Notes under the pieces: model-generated | What the model was told of the DNA's origin: nothing | Database searches by the model: none | Seen by the model: only the letters and a program-made list of their open reading frames with translations | Program-made: the position numbers and the translations under genes | From: Paenibacillus lutimineralis | Lineage (GTDB): Bacteria; Bacillota; Bacilli; Paenibacillales; Paenibacillaceae | NCBI RefSeq assembly: GCF_003991425.1 | Contig: NZ_CP034346.1 | Span: 5,136,001 to 5,200,000 of the forward strand | Direction: 5' to 3' | DNA: 64,000 bases | Shown: piece after piece, positions 27,052 through 34,884 of the stretch | Layout: each line of letters begins with the position of its first letter | Numbering within the stretch: position 1 is the stretch's first letter

Positions 27052-28137
27052 TTATTTAGGCTGGATATATCCTTCCGCTTTCAGCAACTCAGCGATTAGG
27101 ACAGCACCGCCAGCGGCGCCGCGCAAGGTATTGTGCGACAAGCCTACAAATTTAAAATCGTATAACGAATCCTCGCGCAAACGGCCGACGGATACGCCCA
27201 TACCACGCTCGATGTCACGATCCAGCTTCGTCTGCGGTCTGTTCTCTTCTTCAAAGTACGTAATGAACTGCTTCGGCGCACTTGGTAGACCAAGCTCCTG
27301 CGGACGTCCAGCAAATTGGCTCCAGCGCTTAATGATCTCTTCTTTCGAAGGTTTATTCTCAAACGAGACAAACACTGTAGCCAAGTGACCATCTGTTACA
27401 GGAACGCGAATGCATTGAGTTGTAATCAACGGCGAGCTGGCCTTAACGATTTCTCCGCCTGCAACATGACCCCAAATTCGCAGCGGCTCCTGCTCGCTCT
27501 TCTCTTCTTCCCCACCGATATACGGAATTACATTATCCAGCATATCCGGCCAATCTGTGAAGTTCTTACCTGCTCCAGAGATGGCTTGATAAGTGGAGGC
27601 AACCACTTGGGTTGGCTTGAAATCAAGCAAGGCATTCAGCGCAGGGACATAGCTTTGGATCGAACAGTTTGGCTTCACGGCGATAAATCCGGTCTTAGTA
27701 CCAAGGCGCTTTCTTTGGGCAGCGATGACCTCGATATGCTCTGGGTTAATTTCAGGAATCACCATCGGAACGTCTGGCGTCCAGCGATGAGCTGAGTTGT
27801 TGGAGATGACAGGCGTACCTGTCTTGGCATAAGCTTCTTCCAAGGCAAGAATCTCATCTTTTTTCATATCTACAGCACAAAATACAAAATCCACGTCAGC
27901 CGCAACTTCTTCTACCTTTGCAGCATCCTGTATGATAATATTTTTCACTTGTTCCGGAATGGGGCCAGCCATCTTCCATCGATTCTGGACCGACTCTTCG
28001 TAAGTTTTACCCGCTGATCTGCCGCTAGCTGCAATACTTACCACCTCAAACCATGGATGACCGTCCAACAGCTGCACAAAACGCTGCCCGACCATGCCCG
28101 TTCCTCCGATAATCCCCACTTTAAGCCTTTCTGCCAT
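27052..28137 (-). CDS. asd: Aspartate-semialdehyde dehydrogenase
   Basis: The 361-residue enzyme reduces aspartyl phosphate to aspartate semialdehyde, the branch point to lysine, threonine and methionine. The NADP-binding GGTGMVGQRF is at residues 11-20. The active-site Cys158 is in KPNCSIQ, and RVPVTDGHLA and the His of GLSHNTLRG are conserved. Its length and motifs fit the archaeal/fungal-like class, found also in Firmicutes, rather than the short bacterial class. It stands alone between two sugar-use operons. A T-box leader lies directly upstream and a terminator follows, so it is a single-gene unit. Confidence 0.95.
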   Translation of the reverse strand: MAERLKVGIIGGTGMVGQRFVQLLDGHPWFEVVSIAASGRSAGKTYEESVQNRWKMAGPIPEQVKNIIIQDAAKVEEVAADVDFVFCAVDMKKDEILALEEAYAKTGTPVISNNSAHRWTPDVPMVIPEINPEHIEVIAAQRKRLGTKTGFIAVKPNCSIQSYVPALNALLDFKPTQVVASTYQAISGAGKNFTDWPDMLDNVIPYIGGEEEKSEQEPLRIWGHVAGGEIVKASSPLITTQCIRVPVTDGHLATVFVSFENKPSKEEIIKRWSQFAGRPQELGLPSAPKQFITYFEEENRPQTKLDRDIERGMGVSVGRLREDSLYDFKFVGLSHNTLRGAAGGAVLIAELLKAEGYIQPK

Positions 28138-28257
28138 GTTATCTCCATTCCTTTCCTCATTAGCTTAATATTTTGTTTATTACATCCGCCGGCGTGTTCC
28201 GAACGGTAAATCCCATCACTTTTAAACACGTACTATTAGTAGATGCTTATGCGAATC

Positions 28258-28427
28258 CTCTGTAACAGGTACCACAGCTTTATTATACAAAAAAATCTCA
28301 CCCCTAAGACTGCAGTCTCAGGGACGAGATTTGGATTCTCGCGGTACCACCCTAAATTTACCGATATGTCGCCATATCAGCCTCTTCAAGTACAGCAGAA
28401 GCGCATATACTTTAGCTCTGTAACAGG
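28258..28427 (-). repeat. 12-nt direct repeat inside the asd leader
   Basis: CTCTGTAACAGG (plus-strand reading) occurs at 28258-28269 and 28416-28427, flanking the T-box antiterminator/terminator. In the RNA it reads CCUGUUACAGAG, which is nearly self-complementary. One copy is before, the other after, the terminator hairpin. It may be chance or leftover duplication. Confidence 0.4.
28289..28332 (-). terminator. T-box-controlled terminator in asd leader
   Basis: A long stem beginning AATCTC and ending GAGATT, with GACT-GCA-GTCT at its tip, is followed by seven T on the minus strand. It overlaps downstream of the T-box motif at 28341-28354 in the usual antiterminator/terminator arrangement. 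Confidence 0.9.
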
Positions 28428-28582
28428 AGCTCCTGGCACACCATCTCCTGATGATCTCAGGTTTCGGAGTGCTGCTCAGAGTCTTTTTTCGGATAAGCGA
28501 TTCTTTGCTCCTTTTCAGCGTAGCGGAGCTCTCTGGAAAAGAACCAGTTTACCTACTCTTCTCTTCATCGCATTTGGTATTA
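28333..28582 (-). promoter_or_regulatory. T-box riboswitch upstream of asd, specifier probably AAA (Lys)
   Basis: The minus strand carries AGGGTGGTACCGCG (28341-28354), the T-box consensus. Its acceptor-binding bulge UGGU (28346-28349) fits a tRNA with discriminator A. Stem I holds CAGAGAGC and a distal GCUACGCUGAAA loop. The loop E elements AGUA and GAA face each other across a GG/CC-capped helix. The triplet right after GAA is AAA (28485-28487), a lysine codon, followed by a purine. The tRNA-Lys(UUU) in this window has discriminator A, in agreement. Uncharged tRNA-Lys would allow asd expression. Confidence 0.85.
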
Positions 28583-28588
28583 CTGTTT

Positions 28589-28617
28589 ATAATATAAAAA
28601 AATCGGCCGGAGGTAAA
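28589..28617 (-). promoter_or_regulatory. Promoter of the asd T-box leader
   Basis: TTTACC (28612-28617) and TATTAT (28589-28594) are 17 bp apart on the minus strand, placing the RNA start near 28582, just before stem I. The promoter lies within the terminator and T-run of the upstream maltodextrin operon. Confidence 0.6.
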
Positions 28618-28656
28618 CCATTTTCTATTCTTTTATTCAATCTCCGGCTCCCCGAT
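28596..28656 (-). terminator. Intrinsic terminator of the maltodextrin importer operon
   Basis: ATCG and GCCGGAG (with a 4-nt bulge) pair with CTCCGGC and CGAT across a 29-nt loop, followed by seven T on the minus strand. It lies 15 bp after the stop of the permease gene at 28671. Confidence 0.75.
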
Positions 28657-28670
28657 GTTCTCAAATACCT

Positions 28671-29504
28671 CTAACCTTTGGAAGCCCCTGCAGTTAGACC
28701 TTCGACCAGATTGCGCTGAAGGAGTAGGAATAGCATCGTTATAGGTACCGCGACGAGCACGGCTCCAGCAGCGAACATCGTAAATTCGGTCGAATTCCGC
28801 TGGCTCACCATTCTGTATAAACCGACGGCCAACGTCCGCTGATCTTCCGTCCTCAACACCAGATCGGCGAAGATAAAATCGAGGAAGGCGCCGTTAAAGA
28901 TCATAAGACTCGCATAGGTCAGCATCGGCTTAGCGAGCGGGATAATGATGGAAAAGAACACTTTCAGGTGGCTGGCCCCATCGATTCGTGCCGCATCCTC
29001 CAGGCTTTTTGGGATCGTATCAAAAAAACCTTTGGCTACGAATACATTCGATATAATCGCACCCGAGCTATAGACGAGAATCAGCGCCCAATGAGAATTG
29101 AGCAGTCCCATCGTATTCAGCAGAACGTAAATAGCGATCATAGCCATGAATCCCGGAAACATCTGAAGTACAAGTAAAGTGTTCAGGGCGAATTTACGGC
29201 CCGCGAAGCGGAATCTTGAGATTGCATACGAAGTAAGCAGCAGCAGAAACGTACCGAAAAGGGTTGATAGTACCGCGACCTTCAGTGTATTCAAGAACCA
29301 CAGAGGGTATTTGGTCTTCTCGAATAAATCCCGATAATGTTCCAAAGTAAAGCTGCGTGGAAATAAAGTATCGCTGTAAAGACTGTTGCCTTCCTTTAAG
29401 GAAGACATGATTATCCATAATGCGGGAAACAAGCTTACGCAGGATAAAATGATAAGCAGCATATAGCTGATCCCAAGCTTGACCCGAGCGGACCGGCTGT
29501 TCAT
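28671..29504 (-). CDS. mdxG: Maltodextrin ABC transporter permease (MalG/MdxG type)
   Basis: This 277-residue permease has the EAA loop LEDAARIDGASHLKVFFSIIIP. It matches the MalG/MdxG/GanQ group in length, in the early SLFPALWIIMSSLKEGNSLYSD region and in the C-terminal NLVEGLTAGASKG. The start overlaps the stop of the MalF-type gene by 4 bp (29501-29504). With MdxF it forms the maltodextrin channel; the ATPase (MsmX-like) must come from elsewhere. The gene symbol is by family and context. Confidence 0.88.
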   Translation of the reverse strand: MNSRSARVKLGISYMLLIILSCVSLFPALWIIMSSLKEGNSLYSDTLFPRSFTLEHYRDLFEKTKYPLWFLNTLKVAVLSTLFGTFLLLLTSYAISRFRFAGRKFALNTLLVLQMFPGFMAMIAIYVLLNTMGLLNSHWALILVYSSGAIISNVFVAKGFFDTIPKSLEDAARIDGASHLKVFFSIIIPLAKPMLTYASLMIFNGAFLDFIFADLVLRTEDQRTLAVGLYRMVSQRNSTEFTMFAAGAVLVAVPITMLFLLLQRNLVEGLTAGASKG

Positions 29505-30811
29505 GCTATCATATCCTCCTCTTTATAAGATCTGGTGCGGCGGTAGCTAATAATTGATAAGGTAGCGATGATTAGGAAGATAATGATACCAATCACCGAC
29601 GCGAAGCTGTATTGCGATTGATTCAAGGCCAGCTTGTAAAGCCAGGTCACCAACAAATCCGTATGCCCGGCGTATTGGTAATTCGAATTGACCGGGTTAC
29701 CGTCCGTCATGAGATAGACGACATTGAAATTATTTATATTTCCAGCAAATTGCATAATTAGAATAGGCGCCGTCGAGAACAACACCATCGGCATCGTAAT
29801 GGAGCGGAATTTCTGGAACGAGTTCGCTCCATCAACATCAGCCGCTTCGTACAAATCCCTCGGAATCGTCGTCAGCACCCCGATAGCCAATATCATCGTT
29901 ACTGGGATACCGATCCACATATTAACAAGAACGAGTGTGACCCTTGCCCAGATCGGATCTGTAAGCCATGGTATTCCATCAAAGCCGATCCAGCGCATGA
30001 TTTCGTTAACCGGGCCAAACTTGTTGTTAAACATATTCCGCATCACGAGCAGAGAGATCATGCTTGGAATCGCGAACGGAATGATCATAACCGTACGCCA
30101 GAACATCTTGAAGCGAATGCGGGGCTGTTGAATCAGTACTGCGATTAGGATACCGCCAATATAAGTCGTTGCCGTAGCCAGAATGGCCCAGATAACCGTC
30201 CAAAGCAGGACGCCGAAAAACGTGTTACTCCACACCTTCAGGCTGACCAGCTTGACAAAATTGCTGAAGCCAACCCAGTCAATCAGATTGGCAGGTGGGA
30301 GAATCGGATCTGCATAATTTGTAAAGGCCAGCAAAATAGAGAAGATTAATGGAAGAATCGTCAAGAACAGAACCGTGACGGTAGGTAGCGCAAGTACGAG
30401 ATAAGCAAAGTTTTTCTGATTTATAAGCTGAAGCGACTGTCGAAAGTTATTCGGGGCAATCCCCGCATCTCTTTCCTTCCCCACTTTGTAGGCATCCCTG
30501 ATATTCAGGGCGTATATCACACCGACGAGCAATAAAGATAAGGCCGCCATTAGCCCTTTGATCATAAGAAATATCGAGTGGTCGCCTTCGACCATCTTCG
30601 TAATTTTACCTACCTTCACCAATCCACTAGGTTGTTCTCCCAATGTAATAAGCCCCTTCAGGTAAGAAGAAAGTCCAATCACCGAAGATAAGTATATCGC
30701 AGCCAGGCCTGTCGCCAAGAACAAAATCCCTTTCATCCATTGCCGATTGTACAACTGTCCGAGACCCATAAAAAGAACCGACAGGGTGGTACTTATTGTC
30801 TTTCTTTGCAT
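29501..30811 (-). CDS. mdxF: Maltodextrin ABC transporter permease (MalF/MdxF type)
   Basis: The 436-residue permease is longer than ordinary sugar permeases because of two extra N-terminal helices, as in MalF/MdxF. The start contains TLSVLFMGLGQLYNRQWMKG, typical of MdxF. The EAA loop is YEAADVDGANSFQKFRSITMP. It lies between the binding protein gene (84 bp upstream, with a hairpin in the gap) and mdxG. Confidence 0.9.
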   Translation of the reverse strand: MQRKTISTTLSVLFMGLGQLYNRQWMKGILFLATGLAAIYLSSVIGLSSYLKGLITLGEQPSGLVKVGKITKMVEGDHSIFLMIKGLMAALSLLLVGVIYALNIRDAYKVGKERDAGIAPNNFRQSLQLINQKNFAYLVLALPTVTVLFLTILPLIFSILLAFTNYADPILPPANLIDWVGFSNFVKLVSLKVWSNTFFGVLLWTVIWAILATATTYIGGILIAVLIQQPRIRFKMFWRTVMIIPFAIPSMISLLVMRNMFNNKFGPVNEIMRWIGFDGIPWLTDPIWARVTLVLVNMWIGIPVTMILAIGVLTTIPRDLYEAADVDGANSFQKFRSITMPMVLFSTAPILIMQFAGNINNFNVVYLMTDGNPVNSNYQYAGHTDLLVTWLYKLALNQSQYSFASVIGIIIFLIIATLSIISYRRTRSYKEEDMIA

Positions 30812-30849
30812 GCGTTAAACAACCTCTTTTCTTGCGATTTGACTGACTT

Positions 30850-30875
30850 CACCCGACCGCCGTGGCGACCGGGTG
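30850..30875 (-). terminator. Intra-operon hairpin between mdxE and mdxF
   Basis: CACCCG...CGGGTG encloses CGCC-GT-GGCG, an almost perfect palindrome in the gap after the binding protein gene. No T-run follows. It probably stabilises the mdxE mRNA 3' end and adjusts the subunit ratio. Confidence 0.6.
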
Positions 30876-30894
30876 GTGTCTCTGAAAGATCGAA

Positions 30895-32214
30895 CTATTT
30901 GGATGAAATACTCGTCTTAATTGTATCGACCATCGTATCCAGTGTGGTCTTGACGTCCGCCTTTGGATCGTCCCAGATTGTTCTAAACGCCGCTTGAAGC
31001 GGATCCCATACCGCATTAATCTCCCCGATAGTCGGCATCGGCGTGGAGTGAGAGAACTGCTCAAAGAACCCACTGATTATCGGATCATTCTTAATTGTCG
31101 GGTCCTCTCCTGCTTCCTTGTTCGCTGGAATGGCTCCCGTCATCTGATAGTTCAACAGCTGGTTCTCCTTATTAGCCGCAAAGTTGGAGAAAAGGCGAGA
31201 AGCAATCGGATATTCGGTGTAAGAGTTAACAAAGTAAGCTTTTACGCCAGAGAATGAGTGAGATACTTCGCCGTTCGACATCGCTGGCAAGGGAGCCACT
31301 CCGAAGTTGACTTTGTCTTTGAATGCCGCTATCGACCATGGACCGTCGATATTCAAAGCCAACTTGCCTTCCTGGAACAACTGCGTCTTCACGTCATAGG
31401 ACACGTCTCCCGCGTTCATAGGGAGAATTTTTTTAAGACTCTTCAGCAGCTCGAAACCTTGAACTGCTCCTTCGTTATTCAAACCGATATCGGTCAGATC
31501 GGTGTTATCATTACCGAAGAAGTAGCCTCCGAGCGTGCTAACGAATGGATAGGTATAATACCCAACGAACTCCCACATAATGGCGTATTTATTTTGCTTG
31601 GTATCCGTGTAAGTCTCCGCGAAGCTTATAATTTCGTCCCAAGTTTTCGGAGCTTCAGGGAAGATGTCTTTGTTATAGTACATGGCGTACGTCTCAACCG
31701 ATTTTGGATAGCCGTACAGAACTCCATCATAAGATACTGCTTTGATTGCGGAATCCTCCATGACAGCGCGTGTCTCATCCTCGAACAAATCGTTAGGCAG
31801 CAGAAGCCCTGCTTTAACCGCTTGGGCGATCTGATCATGAGGCATTGTAAGGACGTCTGCAGCAAGCTTCGATGGTCCGTCAGTTGCTAGACGGGTGCCC
31901 TGATCCCCGCCGGCAACGACTTCCAGCTTGACCGGCACTCCATACTGCTTTTCGAATTCGGCCGCGATTTTCTCCATATACTCCACTTGCTCTTGAGATT
32001 CCCATACCGTCAACTTGGCTCCAGGTTCCGGTAGATACTCTTCTTCGTTCTCGGTAGAAGCCGGAGGCGTATCCGATGTGTTAGATGGTTGTGAACTGTT
32101 CGGGCTTGAATTGCCTCCGTTGCTGCCCCCGCATGCCGATAGACTAAGAACCAACACTACACTAACCAGACCCATAACCCATTGTCGCAACTTCGCTTTT
32201 TGTTTCAACCTCAC
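30895..32214 (-). CDS. mdxE: Maltodextrin-binding lipoprotein (MdxE/MalE type)
   Basis: The 439-residue binding protein has lipobox LSAC (Cys28), then a Gly/Asn/Ser/Pro linker. The mature part resembles MalE: KLTVWESQEQ, FEKQYGVPVKLEVV, VLTMPHDQIAQ, NKDIFPEAPKTWDE and LNIDGPWSIAAFKD, the last a maltose-binding signature. GTG at 32214 has AGGGTGG at good spacing; the alternative GTG at 32223 sits too close to that site. It heads the mdxEFG operon, divergent from the GH13 enzyme at 32752. Confidence 0.92.
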   Translation of the reverse strand: MRLKQKAKLRQWVMGLVSVVLVLSLSACGGSNGGNSSPNSSQPSNTSDTPPASTENEEEYLPEPGAKLTVWESQEQVEYMEKIAAEFEKQYGVPVKLEVVAGGDQGTRLATDGPSKLAADVLTMPHDQIAQAVKAGLLLPNDLFEDETRAVMEDSAIKAVSYDGVLYGYPKSVETYAMYYNKDIFPEAPKTWDEIISFAETYTDTKQNKYAIMWEFVGYYTYPFVSTLGGYFFGNDNTDLTDIGLNNEGAVQGFELLKSLKKILPMNAGDVSYDVKTQLFQEGKLALNIDGPWSIAAFKDKVNFGVAPLPAMSNGEVSHSFSGVKAYFVNSYTEYPIASRLFSNFAANKENQLLNYQMTGAIPANKEAGEDPTIKNDPIISGFFEQFSHSTPMPTIGEINAVWDPLQAAFRTIWDDPKADVKTTLDTMVDTIKTSISSK

Positions 32215-32250
32215 ATTGTCCACCCTTTCTTGATTTAGTTTCTTTTTCTT

Positions 32251-32268
32251 TGTGCAAACGTTATACCA
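32251..32268 (-). promoter_or_regulatory. Extended -10 promoter with LacI/MalR-like half operator before mdxE
   Basis: The minus strand reads TGGTATAACGTTTGCACA: an extended -10 (TG-n-TATAAC) merged with ACGTTTGCA. The same core (TGCAAACGTT on the opposite strand) recurs at 32451-32461. TGCAAACGTT matches LacI-family MalR/CcpA-type operators. It lies about 40 bp upstream of the mdxE start. Confidence 0.5.
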
Positions 32269-32311
32269 AGTTTGTAAAAAATACCTCTACCCACTAACTC
32301 CTTGTGGCTAT

Positions 32312-32361
32312 AAAAAAAAGAGTACAACTCTCTACAAATCGAATGATTGTCGAGGTTGTAC
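32312..32361 (-). terminator. Attenuator-like terminator in the mdxE leader
   Basis: GTACAAC and ACAATC pair with GATTTGT and GTTGTAC on the minus strand, followed by eight T (32312-32319). No gene lies upstream on this strand, so it acts on transcripts from the promoter at 32432-32461 and stands between that promoter and mdxE. The 5' arm is the end of the conserved motif described at 32351-32385. Confidence 0.75.
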
Positions 32362-32385
32362 CCTTGGGTAGCAGCGCCTTTAAAT
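32351..32385 (-). promoter_or_regulatory. Conserved leader motif, minus copy
   Basis: ATTTAAAGGC, 12 variable nt, then GGGTACAACCTCG. The copy in the divergent leader (32660-32694) has identical 10- and 13-nt blocks (one base differs) at the same spacing. The 3' block forms the left arm of the following terminator, as expected for an RNA-based or protein-dependent antitermination site. Confidence 0.7.
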
Positions 32386-32431
32386 TGTCTCAAGCGGTTG
32401 TATTCTCCACTAGAACTATTAAGACACTTTC

Positions 32432-32463
32432 ATCATAAGCTTAACGAGAAAACGTTTGCAAAT
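32432..32463 (-). promoter_or_regulatory. Upstream promoter and operator of mdxEFG
   Basis: TTGCAA (-35, 32456-32461) and TATGAT (-10, 32432-32437) are 18 bp apart on the minus strand. The -35 is part of ATTTGCAAACGTTTT, a LacI-family operator-like sequence shared with 32251-32266. A transcript would start near 32425 and run into the conserved motif. Confidence 0.55.
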
Positions 32464-32623
32464 GTGGGAATCGAGGTAATTTAGCGTAATATCGTAGAAA
32501 TTTATTAAAAACATCAACTTTTCCTCCGTTATAGTCCAATATCTCCCTTTTTCTCTTAATTACTCACTAAAAAATAATTATTATAAATAAATACCTGTCC
32601 GCCAAGCCAACTTGTTAAAGCTG

Positions 32624-32652
32624 TTGCCAACATGGAAACCATGTGTTAAGAT
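32624..32652 (+). promoter_or_regulatory. Promoter of the GH13 (neopullulanase-type) gene
   Basis: TTGCCA (32624-32629) and TAAGAT (32647-32652) are 17 bp apart. The RNA start falls near 32660, so the conserved motif ATTTAAAGGC would be the very 5' end of the transcript. The spacer holds CATGGAAACCATG, a short inverted repeat. Confidence 0.65.
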
Positions 32653-32659
32653 GGGGGAA

Positions 32660-32694
32660 ATTTAAAGGCAATGAAACTTTCGGGTTCAACCTCG
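32660..32694 (+). promoter_or_regulatory. Conserved leader motif, plus copy
   Basis: ATTTAAAGGC, 12 variable nt, then GGGTTCAACCTCG, matching the minus copy at 32351-32385 block for block. The 3' block is the left arm of the terminator at 32683-32720. Confidence 0.7.
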
Positions 32695-32720
32695 GTTTAT
32701 TCAGAGGTTGGACCTTTTTT
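32683..32720 (+). terminator. Attenuator terminator in the GH13 leader
   Basis: An 11-bp stem (32683-32693 with 32704-32714, one T-G pair), a 10-nt loop and six T make a textbook intrinsic terminator. It lies 31 nt before the start codon of the gene it precedes, and no gene ends upstream on this strand. It must therefore control entry into the coding region. Confidence 0.85.
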
Positions 32721-32751
32721 GCGTTCTCTTGCCTGAAGGAGGCCATCATTA

Positions 32752-34548
32752 ATGATTGAACTGGAAGCGATATATCATCGCAGCGGACTGAATTGGTCCT
32801 ATGCCTATAACGAATCGACAGTGCACATCCGTCTGCGCACGAAGCGCGGCAATGTGGCCCAGGCGCAGCTCGAGTGTGGTGACAAATACAACTGGGATAA
32901 ATATAACGAATCCATTGCCATGGAACAGTTCGCTTCAGACGGCCTATTCGATTACTGGCAAGCCGTTATATCACCACGGTTTCGGCGGGTCGTCTATTAT
33001 TTTGCCCTCTATGGGGAAGCGGGAGAGACCGTCTATTTTCTGGAGAAGGGATTCTTTGATACGCCTCCAACGATTCTTTATGAGGGGCTGTTCGATTTCC
33101 CTTATCTGAGCCCTGAGGATGTTCACTCCCCGCCAGAATGGGTCAAGGAAGCGGTCTTCTACCAGATCTTCCCCGAGCGATTCGCCAAGGGCGACCCATC
33201 CATCGACCCGGAAGGGGTGCTAGAATGGGGCGATGTGCCAAGCCCAACCAATTTTTTTGGCGGCGATTTGCAAGGCGTGCTTGATAATCTGGATTATCTT
33301 GTTGAGTTGGGAATCAACGCGATCTATTTCAATCCGTTGTTCTCCGCGACCACTAATCACAAGTACGACACGAAAGATTATATGCTTGTCGATCCACAAT
33401 TCGGCACGAATGAGAAGCTGAAGGAACTGGTTAACGCCTGTCATAACCGGGGGATTCGGGTACTGTTGGACGGCGTCTTCAACCATTGCGGGCACACGTT
33501 TCCGCCCTTTGTTGATGTTCAGCAGAACGGACCCGCATCCCGCTATGCCGACTGGTTCCATATCAGGGATTGGCCGCTCAAGGAGGAGGACGGCATTCCG
33601 AACTATGCCACCTTCGGCTTCGAACCGATCATGCCGAAGCTGAACACAGGCAATGAGAAGGTCAAGGCCTATCTACTGGAGGTCGGGCGGTATTGGATCG
33701 GCGAGTTAGGGCTGGACGGCTGGCGTCTCGACGTGGCCAACGAGGTGGACCGCCAGTTCTGGCGTGAGTTCCGTCGCGAGATCAAGAGGGCGAACCCGGA
33801 CGCCTACCTTCTCGGAGAAATTATGCATGATGCGATGCCGTGGCTTCAGGGTGATCAGTTTGATGCTGTGATGAATTACCCGTTCACCAACATCGTGCTT
33901 GATTTCTTCGCCAGAAGATGTGCCGACGCCAATCAGTTTGCCCAACGTATAAACACCCAGTTGGCCAGCTTCCCTCAGCAAGTTACCGAGGCGGCGTTTA
34001 ACCTACTAGGCAGCCACGATACCGTCAGGCTATTGACGCTATGCGGCGGCAATAAGCGGCTAATGAAACTGGCAGTACTGTTCCAACTGACCTTTCTAGG
34101 AGCTCCCTGCATCTACTACGGGGATGAGATCGGCCTCGACGGAGAGCATGATCCCTACAACCGTAAATGCATGGAGTGGGACCCCGGTAAGCAGGATCGA
34201 GAGCTGCTGGGCTTCTTCCGCCGCCTTATCGCCATGCGCAAAGCTCACCCTGCATTACGCGGTAGCGGCCTACGCTTTCTGACAGTCACCGGGCACCCTC
34301 AGTTGCTCGCTTACGAACGACGCGACGAACAGGACCGCTTTCTGCTGCTCCTGAACAATAACGAGACCGAATGCTCCGTCACCCTGCAGAGCAGCGGGAT
34401 GAACAGAATGTGGCTGGATGCCTGCAGCGATGCCGATGTCCAGAGAGACGAGGGGACGATGCAAGTGGTACTCCCTGACTTTGGATACGCCATCCTGCAT
34501 ATTTCTGCTGATACTGGCAGCGACGCAATCCTTCTATCCGCTCGTTAG
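32752..34548 (+). CDS. Neopullulanase / cyclomaltodextrinase / maltogenic amylase (GH13_20)
   Basis: The 598-residue cytoplasmic enzyme hydrolyses cyclodextrins, pullulan or maltodextrins. An N-terminal CBM34-like domain (about 1-120, typical of the GH13_20 group) precedes the (beta/alpha)8 barrel. DGVFNHCG is region [13 protein letters not shown] holds nucleophile Asp327, LLGEIMHD holds acid/base Glu356, and LLGSHDT holds Asp423. There is no signal peptide, in agreement with acting on sugars imported by MdxEFG. AAGGAGG precedes the start. Its transcript carries the leader motif and terminator. Specificity within the group cannot be read. Confidence 0.92.
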   Translation: MIELEAIYHRSGLNWSYAYNESTVHIRLRTKRGNVAQAQLECGDKYNWDKYNESIAMEQFASDGLFDYWQAVISPRFRRVVYYFALYGEAGETVYFLEKGFFDTPPTILYEGLFDFPYLSPEDVHSPPEWVKEAVFYQIFPERFAKGDPSIDPEGVLEWGDVPSPTNFFGGDLQGVLDNLDYLVELGINAIYFNPLFSATTNHKYDTKDYMLVDPQFGTNEKLKELVNACHNRGIRVLLDGVFNHCGHTFPPFVDVQQNGPASRYADWFHIRDWPLKEEDGIPNYATFGFEPIMPKLNTGNEKVKAYLLEVGRYWIGELGLDGWRLDVANEVDRQFWREFRREIKRANPDAYLLGEIMHDAMPWLQGDQFDAVMNYPFTNIVLDFFARRCADANQFAQRINTQLASFPQQVTEAAFNLLGSHDTVRLLTLCGGNKRLMKLAVLFQLTFLGAPCIYYGDEIGLDGEHDPYNRKCMEWDPGKQDRELLGFFRRLIAMRKAHPALRGSGLRFLTVTGHPQLLAYERRDEQDRFLLLLNNNETECSVTLQSSGMNRMWLDACSDADVQRDEGTMQVVLPDFGYAILHISADTGSDAILLSAR

Positions 34549-34608
34549 AACTCGTTCCAGACCCGGTGTTACCCAGCACTGTAGTCCAAAACTTTTTACT
34601 GTTAGTAT

Positions 34609-34637
34609 TTGACAAAAATAGAATGGCCATTTAAAAT
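34609..34637 (+). promoter_or_regulatory. Strong promoter of the CGTase gene
   Basis: TTGACA (34609-34614, perfect consensus) and TAAAAT (34632-34637) are exactly 17 bp apart. The RNA would start near 34645, leaving a leader of about 240 nt. Confidence 0.8.
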
Positions 34638-34707
34638 GAAGGCGCATTCTTGTTTTTATTCTGCAAAGCTGGGCAAGGGTGCCGATCTACAATTTGAGGG
34701 CGCTGCT

Positions 34708-34769
34708 TTCCTGATCATATTCCGAAATCAGGAACAACCCCGTAATCTTCAAACGAAGATTGCGGGGTT
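34708..34769 (+). other. Two hairpins in the long CGTase leader
   Basis: TTCCTGAT pairs with ATCAGGAA (34708-34734), and AACCCCG-AATCTTC pairs with GAAGATT-CGGGGTT over a 4-nt AAAC loop (34736-34769). The second is very stable but is followed by only TATTTG, so termination would be weak. They may tune the messenger's stability or attenuate it. The rest of the 336-bp gap (34549-34884) holds nothing else that I can identify. Confidence 0.6.
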
Positions 34770-34884
34770 ATTTGCATTGGCGGCGAGAAAGGAGGAGGCC
34801 GACTACATTCAGTGCTTGGCTTGGTGTCCATGGTAGTGTGTACCTGCAGAAACAGTATAAAAAGCTTGAAAGGCGGTTTGATCA

